Shown in pieces: positions 1 to 8,699 of a DNA stretch of 64,000 bases. Location: the NCBI RefSeq assembly GCF_019837165.1, contig NZ_JAGYHC010000001.1:2852001-2916000 (forward strand), in the 5' to 3' direction. Numbering within the stretch: position 1 is the first letter of the stretch; every line of letters starts with the position of its first letter. The notes below the pieces were generated by a model that saw only the letters and a program-made list of their open reading frames with translations, did no database searches and was not told where the DNA came from. Origin of the DNA: Virgibacillus sp. NKC19-3. GTDB taxonomy: Bacteria; Bacillota; Bacilli; Bacillales; Amphibacillaceae. A program made the position numbers and the translations under genes.

Positions 1-191
1 ACAAGCATATCATCCAAGGTTTCCCCATTGGCATACCGTTCTTTAAATTCCTCTGTTTTTTGCTGCAATTCTGTATTGGATATCTTTTCAATTTCTGGTT
101 CCATCGCTTCTATTTGATCCACTTTTTTTTGTAACCGATTAAGCTGTTTTTGGTTTCCATCACCAAATATTTTTGTCAATAATCCAGCCAT
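1..191 (-). CDS. secA: SecA preprotein translocase ATPase, N-terminal part (cut by window edge)
   Basis: The first 63 codons of a minus-strand gene run off the left edge of the window. The translation begins MAGLLTKIFGDGNQKQLNRL and continues with the acidic helix typical of the SecA N-terminus. SecA is the ATPase motor that drives secretory proteins through SecYEG. The ATG is preceded by a GAGGAG ribosome site about 7 bases upstream. Its position just downstream of hpf on the same strand matches the hpf-secA order known from Bacillus. A small unrelated ORF and a 300-base AT-rich stretch lie between the two here. Only the start is visible, so nothing can be said about the motor domains. Confidence 0.93.
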   Translation of the reverse strand, partial: MAGLLTKIFGDGNQKQLNRLQKKVDQIEAMEPEIEKISNTELQQKTEEFKERYANGETLDDML

Positions 192-369
192 AGCAAACGC
201 TCCTCAATATATCTCAAAATTATCCATTTAAATTTATAGTCCATAATTAATAATAACACTATACAAACACAGATGACAACTACGCAACTAAAAAGGAGTA
301 GCCTGAGGATAGGCTACCCTTGACTTTGGGGATATTGGAGATAATATGTAGCTACTTGTTGCGTGGAGA

Positions 370-531
370 TCATTTATGTAAGACTTGCTCACTGCTGTGT
401 GACCCATCAACGATGTCTGTGATTCTTCTATTAGTAGCTGCGACAATTTTCACCAATTGGGTGATAGTATCTTCATGCTGCTGTACTTTTTTTACTAAAT
501 CATTAAATGCTACACGCTCACTTTCTTTCAT
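370..531 (-). CDS. Small hypothetical protein, 53 aa
   Basis: A 53-residue ORF starts MKESERVAFNDLVKKVQQHE. It has an ATG and a strong GGGGGGTG ribosome site 8 bases upstream. It is hydrophilic and probably helical, with heptad-like spacing of hydrophobic residues over residues 8-38. There is no signal peptide or membrane segment, and I recognise no family. Two TGTCGAA sequences lie upstream on its coding strand (positions 622-628 and 737-743), which resemble Spo0A boxes. Similar small helical ORFs with such sites occur at 10278-10442 and 42079-42354. Coding status is supported by the start signals only. Confidence 0.6.
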   Translation of the reverse strand: MKESERVAFNDLVKKVQQHEDTITQLVKIVAATNRRITDIVDGSHSSEQVLHK

Positions 532-797
532 AGTTGTTACACCCCCCTAGTTCTATTGCCTTATTTATAACACGAAAATAGGACTATAGTCTATTTTCTG
601 TTTTTGAATTTTAGGTTGTAATTCGACAATATTTTTAATAAAAAATAAAATTTTTGAACCTCTTTTATGTCTTATTTCACAATTTTAAAGCAATTTATGA
701 TGCCAAATTTAAATTTTGGCATTTCTATCTACAAAATTCGACATTATTTGTAATAGTTGGGAGAACATCGGTCTTATGAAGTTCCAAAGCAAATGGA
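532..797. promoter_or_regulatory. AT-rich intergenic region with two Spo0A-like boxes and a palindrome
   Basis: No gene was found here. Two TTCGACA motifs (TGTCGAA on the minus strand) lie at 622-628 and 737-743, matching the core of the Bacillus Spo0A box. They are upstream of the 53-aa ORF. A near-perfect hairpin, ATGCCAAA/TTTGGCAT, spans 700-722. Function is inferred from motif match only. Confidence 0.35.
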
Positions 798-826
798 AGA
801 GACGACCCCATTGCGGGATCGTCTCT
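798..826 (-). terminator. hpf transcription terminator
   Basis: Inverted repeat arms AGAGACGACCCC (798-809) and GGGATCGTCTCT (815-826) contain one mismatch. The hairpin sits 22 bases beyond the hpf stop codon, with a short, weakly T-rich tail on the minus strand. Confidence 0.65.
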
Positions 827-848
827 GTTATCTGTGTATGATGTATAG

Positions 849-1412
849 TTATACATTAGGTTCAATCAAACCGTATTTTCCATCTTTACGTCGATAAACA
901 ACATTTGTGTCATTTGTCTCGGCATTTGTAAAGACATAAAATGCGTGGCCTAACATGTCCATTTGTAAAACGGCTTCCTCTGAATCCATCGGTTTCAGGT
1001 TAAATCTCTTTTGTCGTACAATTTCAATTTCATCATCTTCGTCTTCTTCTTCAGTTGCAACACTGTTTGCTTCCTGCTCCAGTTCGGCAAATACATGTTT
1101 TGGCGAACCTGCTTGGCGAAACTTACGATTTACTTTCGTTTTATATTTACGAATTTGCCTCTCTAGTTTATCAATAACTAAATCTATAGCAGCATATAGG
1201 TCGACGTGCTGTTCCTCTCCCCGTAATAATAGATCTGTCATTGGAATGGTTACTTCAATTCGTTGTTCATCATTATAGACACTTAAATTTACATGTACTT
1301 CAGATGTCGGCGGTGTATCAAAATATCTTTCCAGTTTATTAATCTTTTTCTCGGTATAATCTCTTATTGCCGCAGTCACCTCAAGGTTTTCCCCACGAAT
1401 ATTATATTTCAT
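849..1412 (-). CDS. hpf: Ribosome hibernation promoting factor, long form
   Basis: This 187-aa protein begins MKYNIRGENLEVTAAIRDY. Residues 1-100 fit the HPF/YfiA fold that binds the decoding site of the 30S subunit. The C-terminal domain (about 125-187, with FNLKPMDSEEAVLQMDMLGH) is the extension of long-form HPF, which dimerises 70S ribosomes into inactive 100S particles. An acidic linker rich in E and D lies near residues 110-130. The ATG has a canonical AAGGAGG site. A sigma-B-like promoter lies upstream (1455-1480), fitting the stress control known for the B. subtilis homologue YvyD. secA follows downstream, as in other Bacillaceae. Confidence 0.96.
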   Translation of the reverse strand: MKYNIRGENLEVTAAIRDYTEKKINKLERYFDTPPTSEVHVNLSVYNDEQRIEVTIPMTDLLLRGEEQHVDLYAAIDLVIDKLERQIRKYKTKVNRKFRQAGSPKHVFAELEQEANSVATEEEDEDDEIEIVRQKRFNLKPMDSEEAVLQMDMLGHAFYVFTNAETNDTNVVYRRKDGKYGLIEPNV

Positions 1413-1454
1413 GAAAGTGTCCTCCTTTTTTTCCTTTGTATTTAGTATACTATA

Positions 1455-1480
1455 TTTCCCGTCAGATTTCCTGCTTAAAC
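1455..1480 (-). promoter_or_regulatory. Putative sigma-B-type promoter of hpf
   Basis: On the minus strand GTTTAA (1475-1480) and GGGAAA (1455-1460) are separated by 14 bases, close to the sigma-B consensus GTTTAA-N12-15-GGGTAT. The -10 is about 43 bases before the hpf ATG. A sigma-A-like TATACT also lies nearby. Confidence 0.4.
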
Positions 1481-1580
1481 TAGATAATTCGTTTAATAAA
1501 AATGCATACGTATATTAAAACTTGTTCCGATAGTGCTTATGACAACAAATAAAATTTTTACTATCCAGCACATTCAACAT

Positions 1581-3677
1581 CTATCCTCGAATTAAAGTAT
1601 ATGCGTAAACCTTGGGACAGCCATGCCCCTGCAACAACACCCCTGCATGGCGTAAGGTAGTACCTGTTGTATATATATCATCGACAAGGATGACCGGTTT
1701 GTTAATAGATTTTGTTATTACGAATGGATTTTTTGTACCAATTCTCTCACGGCGGGTTTTCTTGGATTGTTTTTCTGTATGCGTACGTGTAATGATCTCT
1801 TCCGTTTCAACTGGCAAAAAATCCGCTAGCATCTTTGCTTGATTAAATCCACGTTCTAATAGCCTTTCTTTACTTAACGGAATTGGCACCGCGATGGCGT
1901 CTTTTTTCAAAAATGAAAATGTATCATGAAAGGATCGCCGGAAAATGGGTTTAAACGCATTCCCCAAATGATAATCTCCACGGTATTTCCATTTCGCAAT
2001 CATATCTTGCATCTGGAGATTATATGAAAAAACAGAGAAATTAAATGTAATCGGGTCACTTGAGAAATGCCTGTCCCACCATTTGCAATCCGAACATAGC
2101 TCATCCTCATCGACACGGCTGCAACACCTACAACGCTTTCCCTGTAATATTTCCAATTCTCCTTCACATGCTTGACATAACCATTTCGGCTTGGTTAATA
2201 GAAATAGATTTCCCCAGCTTACTTCAGGAATAATTTGGGTGTTACACCATAAACAATACATTTCATAGCTCCCCCGTTTATTCATTTGACGAATGGATTG
2301 CACCGCTCGCATCATCGCCTCTGTTTTCCCATCATGAAAAAATATAACCTCTCCTGTTGGATCATCGGGACTTCTGCCGGCTCTTCCTGCAATTTGTACG
2401 AGGGCTGCTTCATCAAATACCTCATGACCTGTATCCAGAATAGCGACATCTACCGACGGGAAGGTAACACCTCTTTCCAGTATGGTTGTTGTAAGCAATG
2501 TGTCTATTTTCCTGTCTCTAAAAAGCTGCACCTTCTCTTCACGATTCGGATCAGATGCATGAACAGCTTGTGCCTTCTCTATTGCTTTAATCAGTCCTAC
2601 ATTAAGCAAGCAATCCGCTACTTTATCTTTCATTGTTTCAGCTAGTTGAATCGTAGGAACAAAAATTAATAATTGCCTATCTGGATTTTCTCTGTTTTTT
2701 ATCCACTTCATAAAAGCTTGTGGGACTTTTTTGTTTACCAGTTCTCTTTTCAAAGAAAAGCTCATTTTTAGTTTTGGAACAGGTAGAGGGTGGCCGTGAA
2801 ATCGAATCGGAACAAAAATATGAACAAGTTTTTTCTGCATGATCTGCTTGTGAAGATTCTTTCGTGGTGTAGCTGTTAGGTAGATCGTTGTACTGGTATT
2901 CGATTTTGCCCGATTCGTAACATAAGGTAAAGTAGGATCAGCATGAAAGGGAAAGGCATCGATTTCATCAATAATCAATACATCGAAAGCGGATTTATAT
3001 CTGAGAAGTTGATGAGTTGTGGCAATTATGATTTGAGCGGTACCTTCTTTCTTCTCACTTCCTCCATATAACCCTTGAACCTCTATCGAACGAAAGGCTT
3101 TCTGAATACGTGGCAAAAGCTCGCGAACAACGTCTGCTCGTGGTGTAGCGATGCAGACACGTTTGCCAAGGTGAAGTGCTTCAGTTATGCCAGGAAAGAG
3201 CATTTCCGTTTTTCCGGATCCACAAACTGCCCAAATTAATAGCTCCTTTTCTTCCGTATTTATAGCCCTGGTAATGCGTTCAGCCGCACGTTGTTGGACT
3301 AACGTGAGCTCTCCTTCCCATGAACACGGGGTTTCATGTGGGGGCCAATGCGGCTCTTCTCCTGACCAATAATATAGCGGTTCACATTCCATTACTCGCC
3401 CCATTTCAATACAATTACGACAATAAGCGTGAGTCGTTCCACAAGACGCGCACGGCATCTGGGCAAATAAAGATCGCTGCTGGTTCCCGCAACGTTGACA
3501 TTGATAGGTGAAATTTTTTCGTTTCATAGAAACAATAGGTGTGAAGTTTTTTGTAGAAAGCTGATGTTGAAAGGTAGGCTCGTCTAATGGTATTTCATTG
3601 CGAAGAAGTAATTTCCCTGAAAATAGATATGGAAAAATGGATGGTTCGTGGACAACTGGCCGCTCTGATAGGGGCAT
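1581..3677 (-). CDS. comFA: Fused competence protein ComFA-ComFC (DNA uptake helicase plus phosphoribosyltransferase-like domain)
   Basis: One uninterrupted frame encodes about 698 aa and joins two proteins that are normally separate. Residues 60-95 hold a four-cysteine zinc site (CQRC and CASC). GSGKT (about 153) and the DEID box form a superfamily 2 helicase core, the ComFA motor for DNA import during transformation. From about residue 473 (MYCLWC) the protein is ComFC: cysteine pairs, then a phosphoribosyltransferase motif ILVDDIYTTGTT near the end. ComFB is absent. A GTG 12 bases upstream has its ribosome site too close, so I chose the ATG at 3677. An internal ribosome site precedes the ComFC part (see 2259-2274). 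Confidence 0.93.
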   Translation of the reverse strand: MPLSERPVVHEPSIFPYLFSGKLLLRNEIPLDEPTFQHQLSTKNFTPIVSMKRKNFTYQCQRCGNQQRSLFAQMPCASCGTTHAYCRNCIEMGRVMECEPLYYWSGEEPHWPPHETPCSWEGELTLVQQRAAERITRAINTEEKELLIWAVCGSGKTEMLFPGITEALHLGKRVCIATPRADVVRELLPRIQKAFRSIEVQGLYGGSEKKEGTAQIIIATTHQLLRYKSAFDVLIIDEIDAFPFHADPTLPYVTNRAKSNTSTTIYLTATPRKNLHKQIMQKKLVHIFVPIRFHGHPLPVPKLKMSFSLKRELVNKKVPQAFMKWIKNRENPDRQLLIFVPTIQLAETMKDKVADCLLNVGLIKAIEKAQAVHASDPNREEKVQLFRDRKIDTLLTTTILERGVTFPSVDVAILDTGHEVFDEAALVQIAGRAGRSPDDPTGEVIFFHDGKTEAMMRAVQSIRQMNKRGSYEMYCLWCNTQIIPEVSWGNLFLLTKPKWLCQACEGELEILQGKRCRCCSRVDEDELCSDCKWWDRHFSSDPITFNFSVFSYNLQMQDMIAKWKYRGDYHLGNAFKPIFRRSFHDTFSFLKKDAIAVPIPLSKERLLERGFNQAKMLADFLPVETEEIITRTHTEKQSKKTRRERIGTKNPFVITKSINKPVILVDDIYTTGTTLRHAGVLLQGHGCPKVYAYTLIRG
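2259..2274 (-). promoter_or_regulatory. Internal ribosome binding site and ATG at the ComFC junction
   Basis: Within the fused frame, GGGGGAG lies 7 bases before an in-frame ATG (2259-2261) exactly where ComFC should start (MYCLWCNTQ). This suggests ComFC can also be translated alone, and that the fusion arose by loss of the comFA stop. Confidence 0.5.
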
Positions 3678-3760
3678 TAACGCACACACTCCTTTGGATT
3701 TTAGAATAGAAAGCTACCAACCAAAAGTGGCCGATAGCAAATATTAAATACTTAAAATTG

Positions 3761-4603
3761 CTATTTCATATACCAACAAATGCCAACTGAACCTTCTCCC
3801 AAATGAGTTCCAATCACTGGGCCAAAGTAGCCGATAGATGTATCCGCGGATGGGTATTTTTCCAAGAAATCATCACGCAGATTTATTGCAGCCGTTTCGT
3901 TATTTGCATGAATAAATACAACCTTCATATCTTTTCCTTTGCTGGCATCTTCCTCCAGTAATCCGCTGATACGATTCATTGCTCTTTTTCGAGTACGGAT
4001 TTTTTCAAACGGAACGATCACCTTATCAACAAAATGTAAAATTGGCTTCACCTGTAAAATGCTTCCAACTAATGCTTGTGCACCATTTAATCGTCCGCCG
4101 CGTTGCAAATTACTTAAGTCATCCACCATGAAATACGCGCGTATGCTTTGCTTTATTTCATCAAAACGTGCGATAATCTCAGTTGGTGATTTACCTTCTT
4201 TCACCATTTCTACGGCTTCCAATACATAAAATCCCTGTCCCATGCAACTGAGTTCAGAATCATAGGCATATACATCAATTCCTTCAACCATTTCTCCAGC
4301 ACTGTGCACCGCCTCATATGTACCGCTAATCCCACTTGAAAGGTGAATGGAGATAACAGCATCATAAGCTTTGGCTAATTCCTCTAACTTATTTGTAATA
4401 TAGCCAAGCGAAGGCTGCGACGTTTTGGGCAGATTTTCTACCTCTTTCACCTTCTGATAAAATTCTTCTGTTGTAATATCAACTTCCTCTTGATAGGACT
4501 CATCCTCAAATACAACACTAAGCGGGACCATATGAATATGATGCTTGTCTCGAATCTCAGCAGGAATATACGCCGTACTATCTGTCATTACAGCAACTTT
4601 CAT
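3761..4603 (-). CDS. degV: DegV family fatty-acid-binding protein
   Basis: This 280-aa protein begins MKVAVMTDSTAYIPAEIRDK. The N-terminal TDSTAYI motif and HLSSGISGTYE near residue 87 are signatures of the DegV family. These are two-domain proteins that bind a fatty acid and, as FakB-type subunits, present it to a FakA kinase for phosphorylation. The ATG has an AGGAGAAGG site. It lies between comF and degU-degS, its usual neighbours in Bacillus. No kinase partner is in this window. The specific ligand cannot be told from sequence. Confidence 0.93.
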   Translation of the reverse strand: MKVAVMTDSTAYIPAEIRDKHHIHMVPLSVVFEDESYQEEVDITTEEFYQKVKEVENLPKTSQPSLGYITNKLEELAKAYDAVISIHLSSGISGTYEAVHSAGEMVEGIDVYAYDSELSCMGQGFYVLEAVEMVKEGKSPTEIIARFDEIKQSIRAYFMVDDLSNLQRGGRLNGAQALVGSILQVKPILHFVDKVIVPFEKIRTRKRAMNRISGLLEEDASKGKDMKVVFIHANNETAAINLRDDFLEKYPSADTSIGYFGPVIGTHLGEGSVGICWYMK

Positions 4604-4693
4604 GATGAACCTTCTCCTCTATTCAATATCATCTTTCGTCATTCCTTATTTTACATGAAGAAGTAAAAAAATGCACGATGGAATACAAAGAAA

Positions 4694-4727
4694 AAATACG
4701 CTAATACATTCATGCATTAGCGTATTT
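4694..4727 (-). terminator. Rho-independent terminator, minus strand
   Basis: Perfect 12-base arms AAATACGCTAAT (4694-4705) and ATTAGCGTATTT (4716-4727) are followed on the minus strand by a run of T. It probably ends transcription coming from degU through the repeat-containing spacer. Confidence 0.7.
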
Positions 4728-4851
4728 CAAAAAGGTACTTTTATGGTTTATAAGGGGATTTTCATAACTAATATTGCTTTGAAACCTTCGCTCCTCCGAA
4801 CTGGTAAGGGGCTCCTATATGTTGAATATCGCTTACAAATGCATATTAACG

Positions 4852-5056
4852 GTAGTAACCGAAGGACCAGTGAAGGAAACACATGGAGACTCCTGCGGGA
4901 GCTAAAAGCCACGGTGAGCCCCCGGAGTGCGCGGCTAGGGGGCTCATCGGCCGCCCTAAGGTGCGCGGAATGTGTTTCCGTAGCGGTATCCAAGCACTCA
5001 ACTATCATTAGAACAACAAACGTTACCTGAAAGAGAGTTGTCTCTACGTCGCAGTT
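4852..5056. repeat. Dispersed GC-rich intergenic repeat (core copy 1)
   Basis: The 537-base gap between degV and degU holds no gene. From 4852 to 4990 it carries a GC-rich block (ATGGAGACTCCTGCGGGAGC, then GGCTCATCGGCCGCC and GGTGCGCGG). Related cores occur at 36890-37010 and inside the larger elements at 21245, 26194 and 13113. TACGTCGCAGTT at 5045-5056 recurs at 32264-32275 and, inverted, at 36829-36840, so it may be a terminal repeat. Confidence 0.6.
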
Positions 5057-5140
5057 TCGATCTTTTGTATCACTATACAACAGACATTCCTTTAGTCTGC
5101 TTAATCTATTTCGTGTTTTGAAATAACATGAACGTAAGCG

Positions 5141-5833
5141 CTATACTACTTCTACCCAGCCTTTTTTAATGGCGGAAACAACGGCCTGTGTGCGGTCATT
5201 ACAATCCATTTTTTGTAAAATATTACTAACGTGATTTTTTACCGTTTTTTCACTTATGGTCAGTGTTTCGGAAACAGCGCGATTACTTTTCCCTTCCGCT
5301 AATAATTGCAATACCTGGCTCTCTCTCTTTGTAAGTATATGAAATGGTGTATGATATGCTACGCCTCTTTCCGTTATCGTCGGCATTGTTTCTTTTGACA
5401 GACGGCGATATTCTTGAACCAGATTATGCGTTACCCTCGGATGAAGATAGGATCCCCCTTCACTGACAACTTTAATCGCTTCAATTAACGAGTCCGAATC
5501 CATCTCTTTCAATAAATAACCTTGCGCTCCGGTTTTCAACGCATGTGTCACATAGCTTTCATCATCATGGATGGAAAGGATAATAACATTTGTCTTCGGA
5601 AAATAGCGAACTAGATCCTTGGTAGCCTGTACCCCATTCATGTTAGGCATATTGATGTCCATTAAAACAACGTCAGGTTTGTTTTCTTTTACGAGTTTCC
5701 CAGCAACATTGCCATCATCGCCTTCTGCAACAATTTCAAATGTTGGTTCAAACTCTAAAATACGTTTGACCCCTTCGCGAAATAATTTATGATCATCAAT
5801 TAAAACAATTCTGGTACGCTTCTCTGTAGTCAT
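5141..5833 (-). CDS. degU: Two-component response regulator DegU
   Basis: This 230-aa NarL/FixJ-type regulator begins [20 protein letters not shown]. Residues 1-125 form the receiver domain: the acidic pocket is at DDH, the phosphorylation site is Asp59 in [10 protein letters not shown], and the conserved Lys is near LLKEMD. The C-terminal LuxR-type helix-turn-helix is seen in [20 protein letters not shown]. DegU controls exoenzymes, competence and biofilm matrix genes. Eight extra codons upstream have no ribosome site, whereas the chosen ATG has AGGAGGAG. It follows its sensor degS with a 77-base gap. Confidence 0.96.
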   Translation of the reverse strand: MTTEKRTRIVLIDDHKLFREGVKRILEFEPTFEIVAEGDDGNVAGKLVKENKPDVVLMDINMPNMNGVQATKDLVRYFPKTNVIILSIHDDESYVTHALKTGAQGYLLKEMDSDSLIEAIKVVSEGGSYLHPRVTHNLVQEYRRLSKETMPTITERGVAYHTPFHILTKRESQVLQLLAEGKSNRAVSETLTISEKTVKNHVSNILQKMDCNDRTQAVVSAIKKGWVEVV

Positions 5834-5910
5834 ATATTCTTTCTCCTCCTGCACCATTTCTGTTTATTTTATTTACCCTATTACAACGTCTGTATATCTA
5901 TCTCTACTTT

Positions 5911-7047
5911 CTAAATCGTATACGGGACTTTAATAAAAATGGTAGTGCCTTCCCCTTTTGCTGACTTGATATTTAACTCACCATCCAGCATTTCAACCCG
6001 TTCTCGCATGCCAATCAGTCCAAAAGATTTGTCTTTTTTCGTAGAAGGGTCGAAACCCTTTCCATTGTCTTTGATCACCATTGTCAAAAACTCTGTACAA
6101 ATTTCTAATTTGACTTGTATTAAGGGAGCTTCAGCATGTTTCACCGCATTTTGTACTGCCTCCTGTACCAAGCGAAAAAAAGCGATTTCATACTTTTGAT
6201 TTAAACGCTTGTCCTCCCCAATGGAAGAAAAATCAATTTGAACTCCGTTGTAATCTTCAATCGTGGAAACATATTTTTTAATGGTTGGTATAAGACCTAA
6301 GTCATCGAGTGCCATTGGGCGCAGATCATAAATAATTCGTCTTACTTCATATAAGGATGTTCGGATCATTTTACGGACATCTTTCATTTCATTTAAAGCT
6401 TCGCTCATGCTTTTTTCGCGAATCGTTTTATCTACTAGATCTGATCGAAGTAAAATATTAGCTAACATTTGCGCGGGGCCATCATGAATTTCCCGGGAAA
6501 TTTTTCTACGCTCTTCTTCTTGTGCTTCAATTATTTTTAGACCAAATTCCTGTTTTTCCTTGGCTTCTTCAATCATTTCGTTTACTTGCCTAAAATCATC
6601 CTGCAAGTATGTTAGTATGACGGCAATTTTGGAAGCTAATCCTTCTGCATGTTCAATGGTCTGGCTTAATGCTATTAATCTTCTTTCAATCTCATCACGC
6701 TTTTCACGCAAGATTTTTTCCTCTTGTTGCATGATAGCTAAGCTTGTTTGCAGTTCATGTGTTTTCTCGTATACTCTACGAATCTCGTCTTCCGTGTATC
6801 GATCAAAATATTTACTTACCTCTGCTAAACGCCTTCTGGAAAACCTGACCTTCTGTTCAAGTTGATTACCATCCGTAATATGCTGAATTACTTTTTCTTT
6901 GGTCTCTTTCAGTTCATGTACAAGATGATCATGCTCCATACGAGACTCTTCACTAATATTAAATATCTCGTCTTTACTATTCTCCACTACATCAATCATC
7001 TCATTAATGACATAATCCAGCGCTTTTTCACTTAATTTTTGTGCCAT
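5911..7047 (-). CDS. degS: Sensor histidine kinase DegS
   Basis: This 378-aa cytoplasmic kinase has no membrane segment. The N-terminal 170 residues are a long coiled-coil signal-sensing region. His188 in KISREIHDGPAQ is the phospho-acceptor of HisKA_3 kinases. The ATPase domain follows, with NAVKHAEA (N box), DNGKGFD (G1) and GLIGMRERVEML (G2). It phosphorylates DegU. The ATG has only a weak GGTGGAAG site. It is divergent from the yvyE-type gene across 134 bases. Confidence 0.96.
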   Translation of the reverse strand: MAQKLSEKALDYVINEMIDVVENSKDEIFNISEESRMEHDHLVHELKETKEKVIQHITDGNQLEQKVRFSRRRLAEVSKYFDRYTEDEIRRVYEKTHELQTSLAIMQQEEKILREKRDEIERRLIALSQTIEHAEGLASKIAVILTYLQDDFRQVNEMIEEAKEKQEFGLKIIEAQEEERRKISREIHDGPAQMLANILLRSDLVDKTIREKSMSEALNEMKDVRKMIRTSLYEVRRIIYDLRPMALDDLGLIPTIKKYVSTIEDYNGVQIDFSSIGEDKRLNQKYEIAFFRLVQEAVQNAVKHAEAPLIQVKLEICTEFLTMVIKDNGKGFDPSTKKDKSFGLIGMRERVEMLDGELNIKSAKGEGTTIFIKVPYTI

Positions 7048-7181
7048 CGTCTTCCACCAACCTATTATGCTATAATTATACGTGGATAATAAAACTTTTT
7101 ATAGGGTCTTTTAGCATATTTTCAGGAAATTATATCCTTATTATATACTATATTTCACATTTAGACAGGGGGAAATTGTAA

Positions 7182-7832
7182 ATGTTAGCAAATTATTTTA
7201 CCGTAAAAAAAGAAGGAACTGACCAATTAATCATTCAAAAGTCCCGGTTTATTGGATATGTTAGGCGTGTAGAATCAGAGGAAGCAGCTCAAGACTTTAT
7301 TCAAGAAATAAAGAAAAAGCATCATGACGCTACCCATAATTGTTCAGCGTACTTAATCGGGGAACATGACCAGATCCAAAAGGCGAATGATGACGGTGAA
7401 CCTAGTGGTACCGCTGGTGTTCCCATGTTGGAGGTATTAAAAAAGCAAGGGTTAAAGGATACAGCCATTGTCGTAACGAGGTATTTCGGCGGGATTAAAC
7501 TAGGTGCAGGCGGCTTAATCCGTGCATATGGAAGCACGACCTCGCAGGCTATTCAAACAACAGGAATCGTAAAAAGACAACGCATGCAAGGCTTCTCCAT
7601 AACCGTGGATTATACACTGCTTGGGAAGCTTGAAAATGTGTTGCGGAATTCCGATCATATTCTTGAATCGATCCACTATCTGGAAAATGTAGCTTTCATT
7701 GTTTATGTAAAAAATGGGGAAGAGAGCAATTTTCGCGAGTGGATCATTGACCTGACAAGTGGCCAGGCAGAAATCACAGAAAAGGGTACCACGTATGTGG
7801 AAATTGATGTTGACTCTACTTCTTCGGATTGA
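7182..7832 (+). CDS. yvyE: YigZ/IMPACT family protein (YvyE)
   Basis: This 216-aa protein begins MLANYFTVKKEGTDQLIIQK. Residues 15-125 form the UPF0029/IMPACT domain, with conserved KKKHHDATHNCSAY, DDGEPSGTAGVP and TRYFGGIKLGAGGL. The C-terminal part matches the DUF1949 ferredoxin-like domain. Members are linked to translation control, but the biochemical role is unclear. It starts at ATG after AGGGGGAAA. Its location next to degS is the same as yvyE in B. subtilis. Confidence 0.93.
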   Translation: MLANYFTVKKEGTDQLIIQKSRFIGYVRRVESEEAAQDFIQEIKKKHHDATHNCSAYLIGEHDQIQKANDDGEPSGTAGVPMLEVLKKQGLKDTAIVVTRYFGGIKLGAGGLIRAYGSTTSQAIQTTGIVKRQRMQGFSITVDYTLLGKLENVLRNSDHILESIHYLENVAFIVYVKNGEESNFREWIIDLTSGQAEITEKGTTYVEIDVDSTSSD

Positions 7833-7839
7833 AATGTTA

Positions 7840-7873
7840 CCCCACTGTTAAAGAGCGGCTTTTTTCGGTGGGG
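7840..7873. terminator. Shared terminator between convergent yvyE and nagB
   Basis: Arms CCCCACTG (7840-7847) and CGGTGGGG (7866-7873) form a GC-rich hairpin just after the yvyE stop. A TTTTTT run lies within the loop. It probably serves the convergent genes. Confidence 0.5.
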
Positions 7874-7967
7874 TCTGATTGTTGTAGAGGAGAAGTTACT
7901 TTGTTCACTTTTATAATCTATGCTGGTTGTCCCCTCTACAACACATTCATCTTCTTGCTACGCATCT

Positions 7968-8693
7968 TCACACTTTCCCAAGCGCGGCTTCGTCCCCAAT
8001 AATTGTTACATGTTCATGTTTTTGTAAAATAGAAGCAGGGAAAGCTTCCGAAACGTCACCATTCATTAACCTTGCAACCGCTTCGGCCTTCCCCTCACCG
8101 GAAACGAATAGAATAATGGATTTACTCTCCATAATTGTTTCAATGCCCATTGTTACTGCCTTTGTTGGAACATGATTTATGGAAGTGAAAAATCTCGCAT
8201 TTGCTTTTCGAGTCGACTCATCCAGTTCAACGACATGCGTTCTGCTTGAGAAAGGGGTTCCAGGCTCATTAAATCCGATATGCCCATTTAAACCCAAACC
8301 TAGAATTTGTACATCCGCGCCTTTTGCCTCCCGGATTAGCTGTTCATAATCACGACATTCCTTTTGTAAATCGCCTGCCATACCATTTGGCACGTGCGCA
8401 TTTTTGCTATCGATATCAATATGCTTAAATAATTTTTGATTCATATAATAACGATAGCTATTTGGATCCGTTTTTTCCAAACCGACATATTCATCTAAAT
8501 TAAACGTTGATACATTTTGAAATGACACTTCATGCTGCTGATTTTTTTTAATCAATTCGGCATATAACCCCTCTGGTGTGGATCCAGTCGCTAATCCTAA
8601 CACGGGATTTTCCAAATGCTGCATTTTGTTAATGAGTAAGGAACAACCCTTCTTACTCATTTCATCATAGGTTTTAGTTTTAATCATTTCCAT
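7968..8693 (-). CDS. nagB: Glucosamine-6-phosphate deaminase
   Basis: This 241-aa enzyme converts glucosamine-6-phosphate to fructose-6-phosphate and ammonia. Seen are LGLATGSTPEGLY (phosphate loop, about 32-44), FNLDEYVGL and LGLGLNGHIGFNEPG (catalytic Asp and His region). Length matches the short Gram-positive NagB, which lacks the allosteric C-terminal extension of E. coli. The start follows TAGGAGG-type sequence at the end of nagA, with 6 bases between the genes, so the two are surely co-transcribed. It would finish breakdown of GlcNAc-6P made by MurQ (47125-48024). Confidence 0.96.
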   Translation of the reverse strand: MEMIKTKTYDEMSKKGCSLLINKMQHLENPVLGLATGSTPEGLYAELIKKNQQHEVSFQNVSTFNLDEYVGLEKTDPNSYRYYMNQKLFKHIDIDSKNAHVPNGMAGDLQKECRDYEQLIREAKGADVQILGLGLNGHIGFNEPGTPFSSRTHVVELDESTRKANARFFTSINHVPTKAVTMGIETIMESKSIILFVSGEGKAEAVARLMNGDVSEAFPASILQKHEHVTIIGDEAALGKV

Positions 8694-8699
8694 GTCTAA

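Noticed and set aside
955-1278. Plus-strand open frame opposite hpf
   Set aside because: Serine-rich shadow of the hpf coding strand with no ribosome site.
4748-5080. Long frames on both strands across the degV-degU gap
   Set aside because: They exist only because the GC-rich repeat lacks stops; no ribosome sites or protein-like composition.
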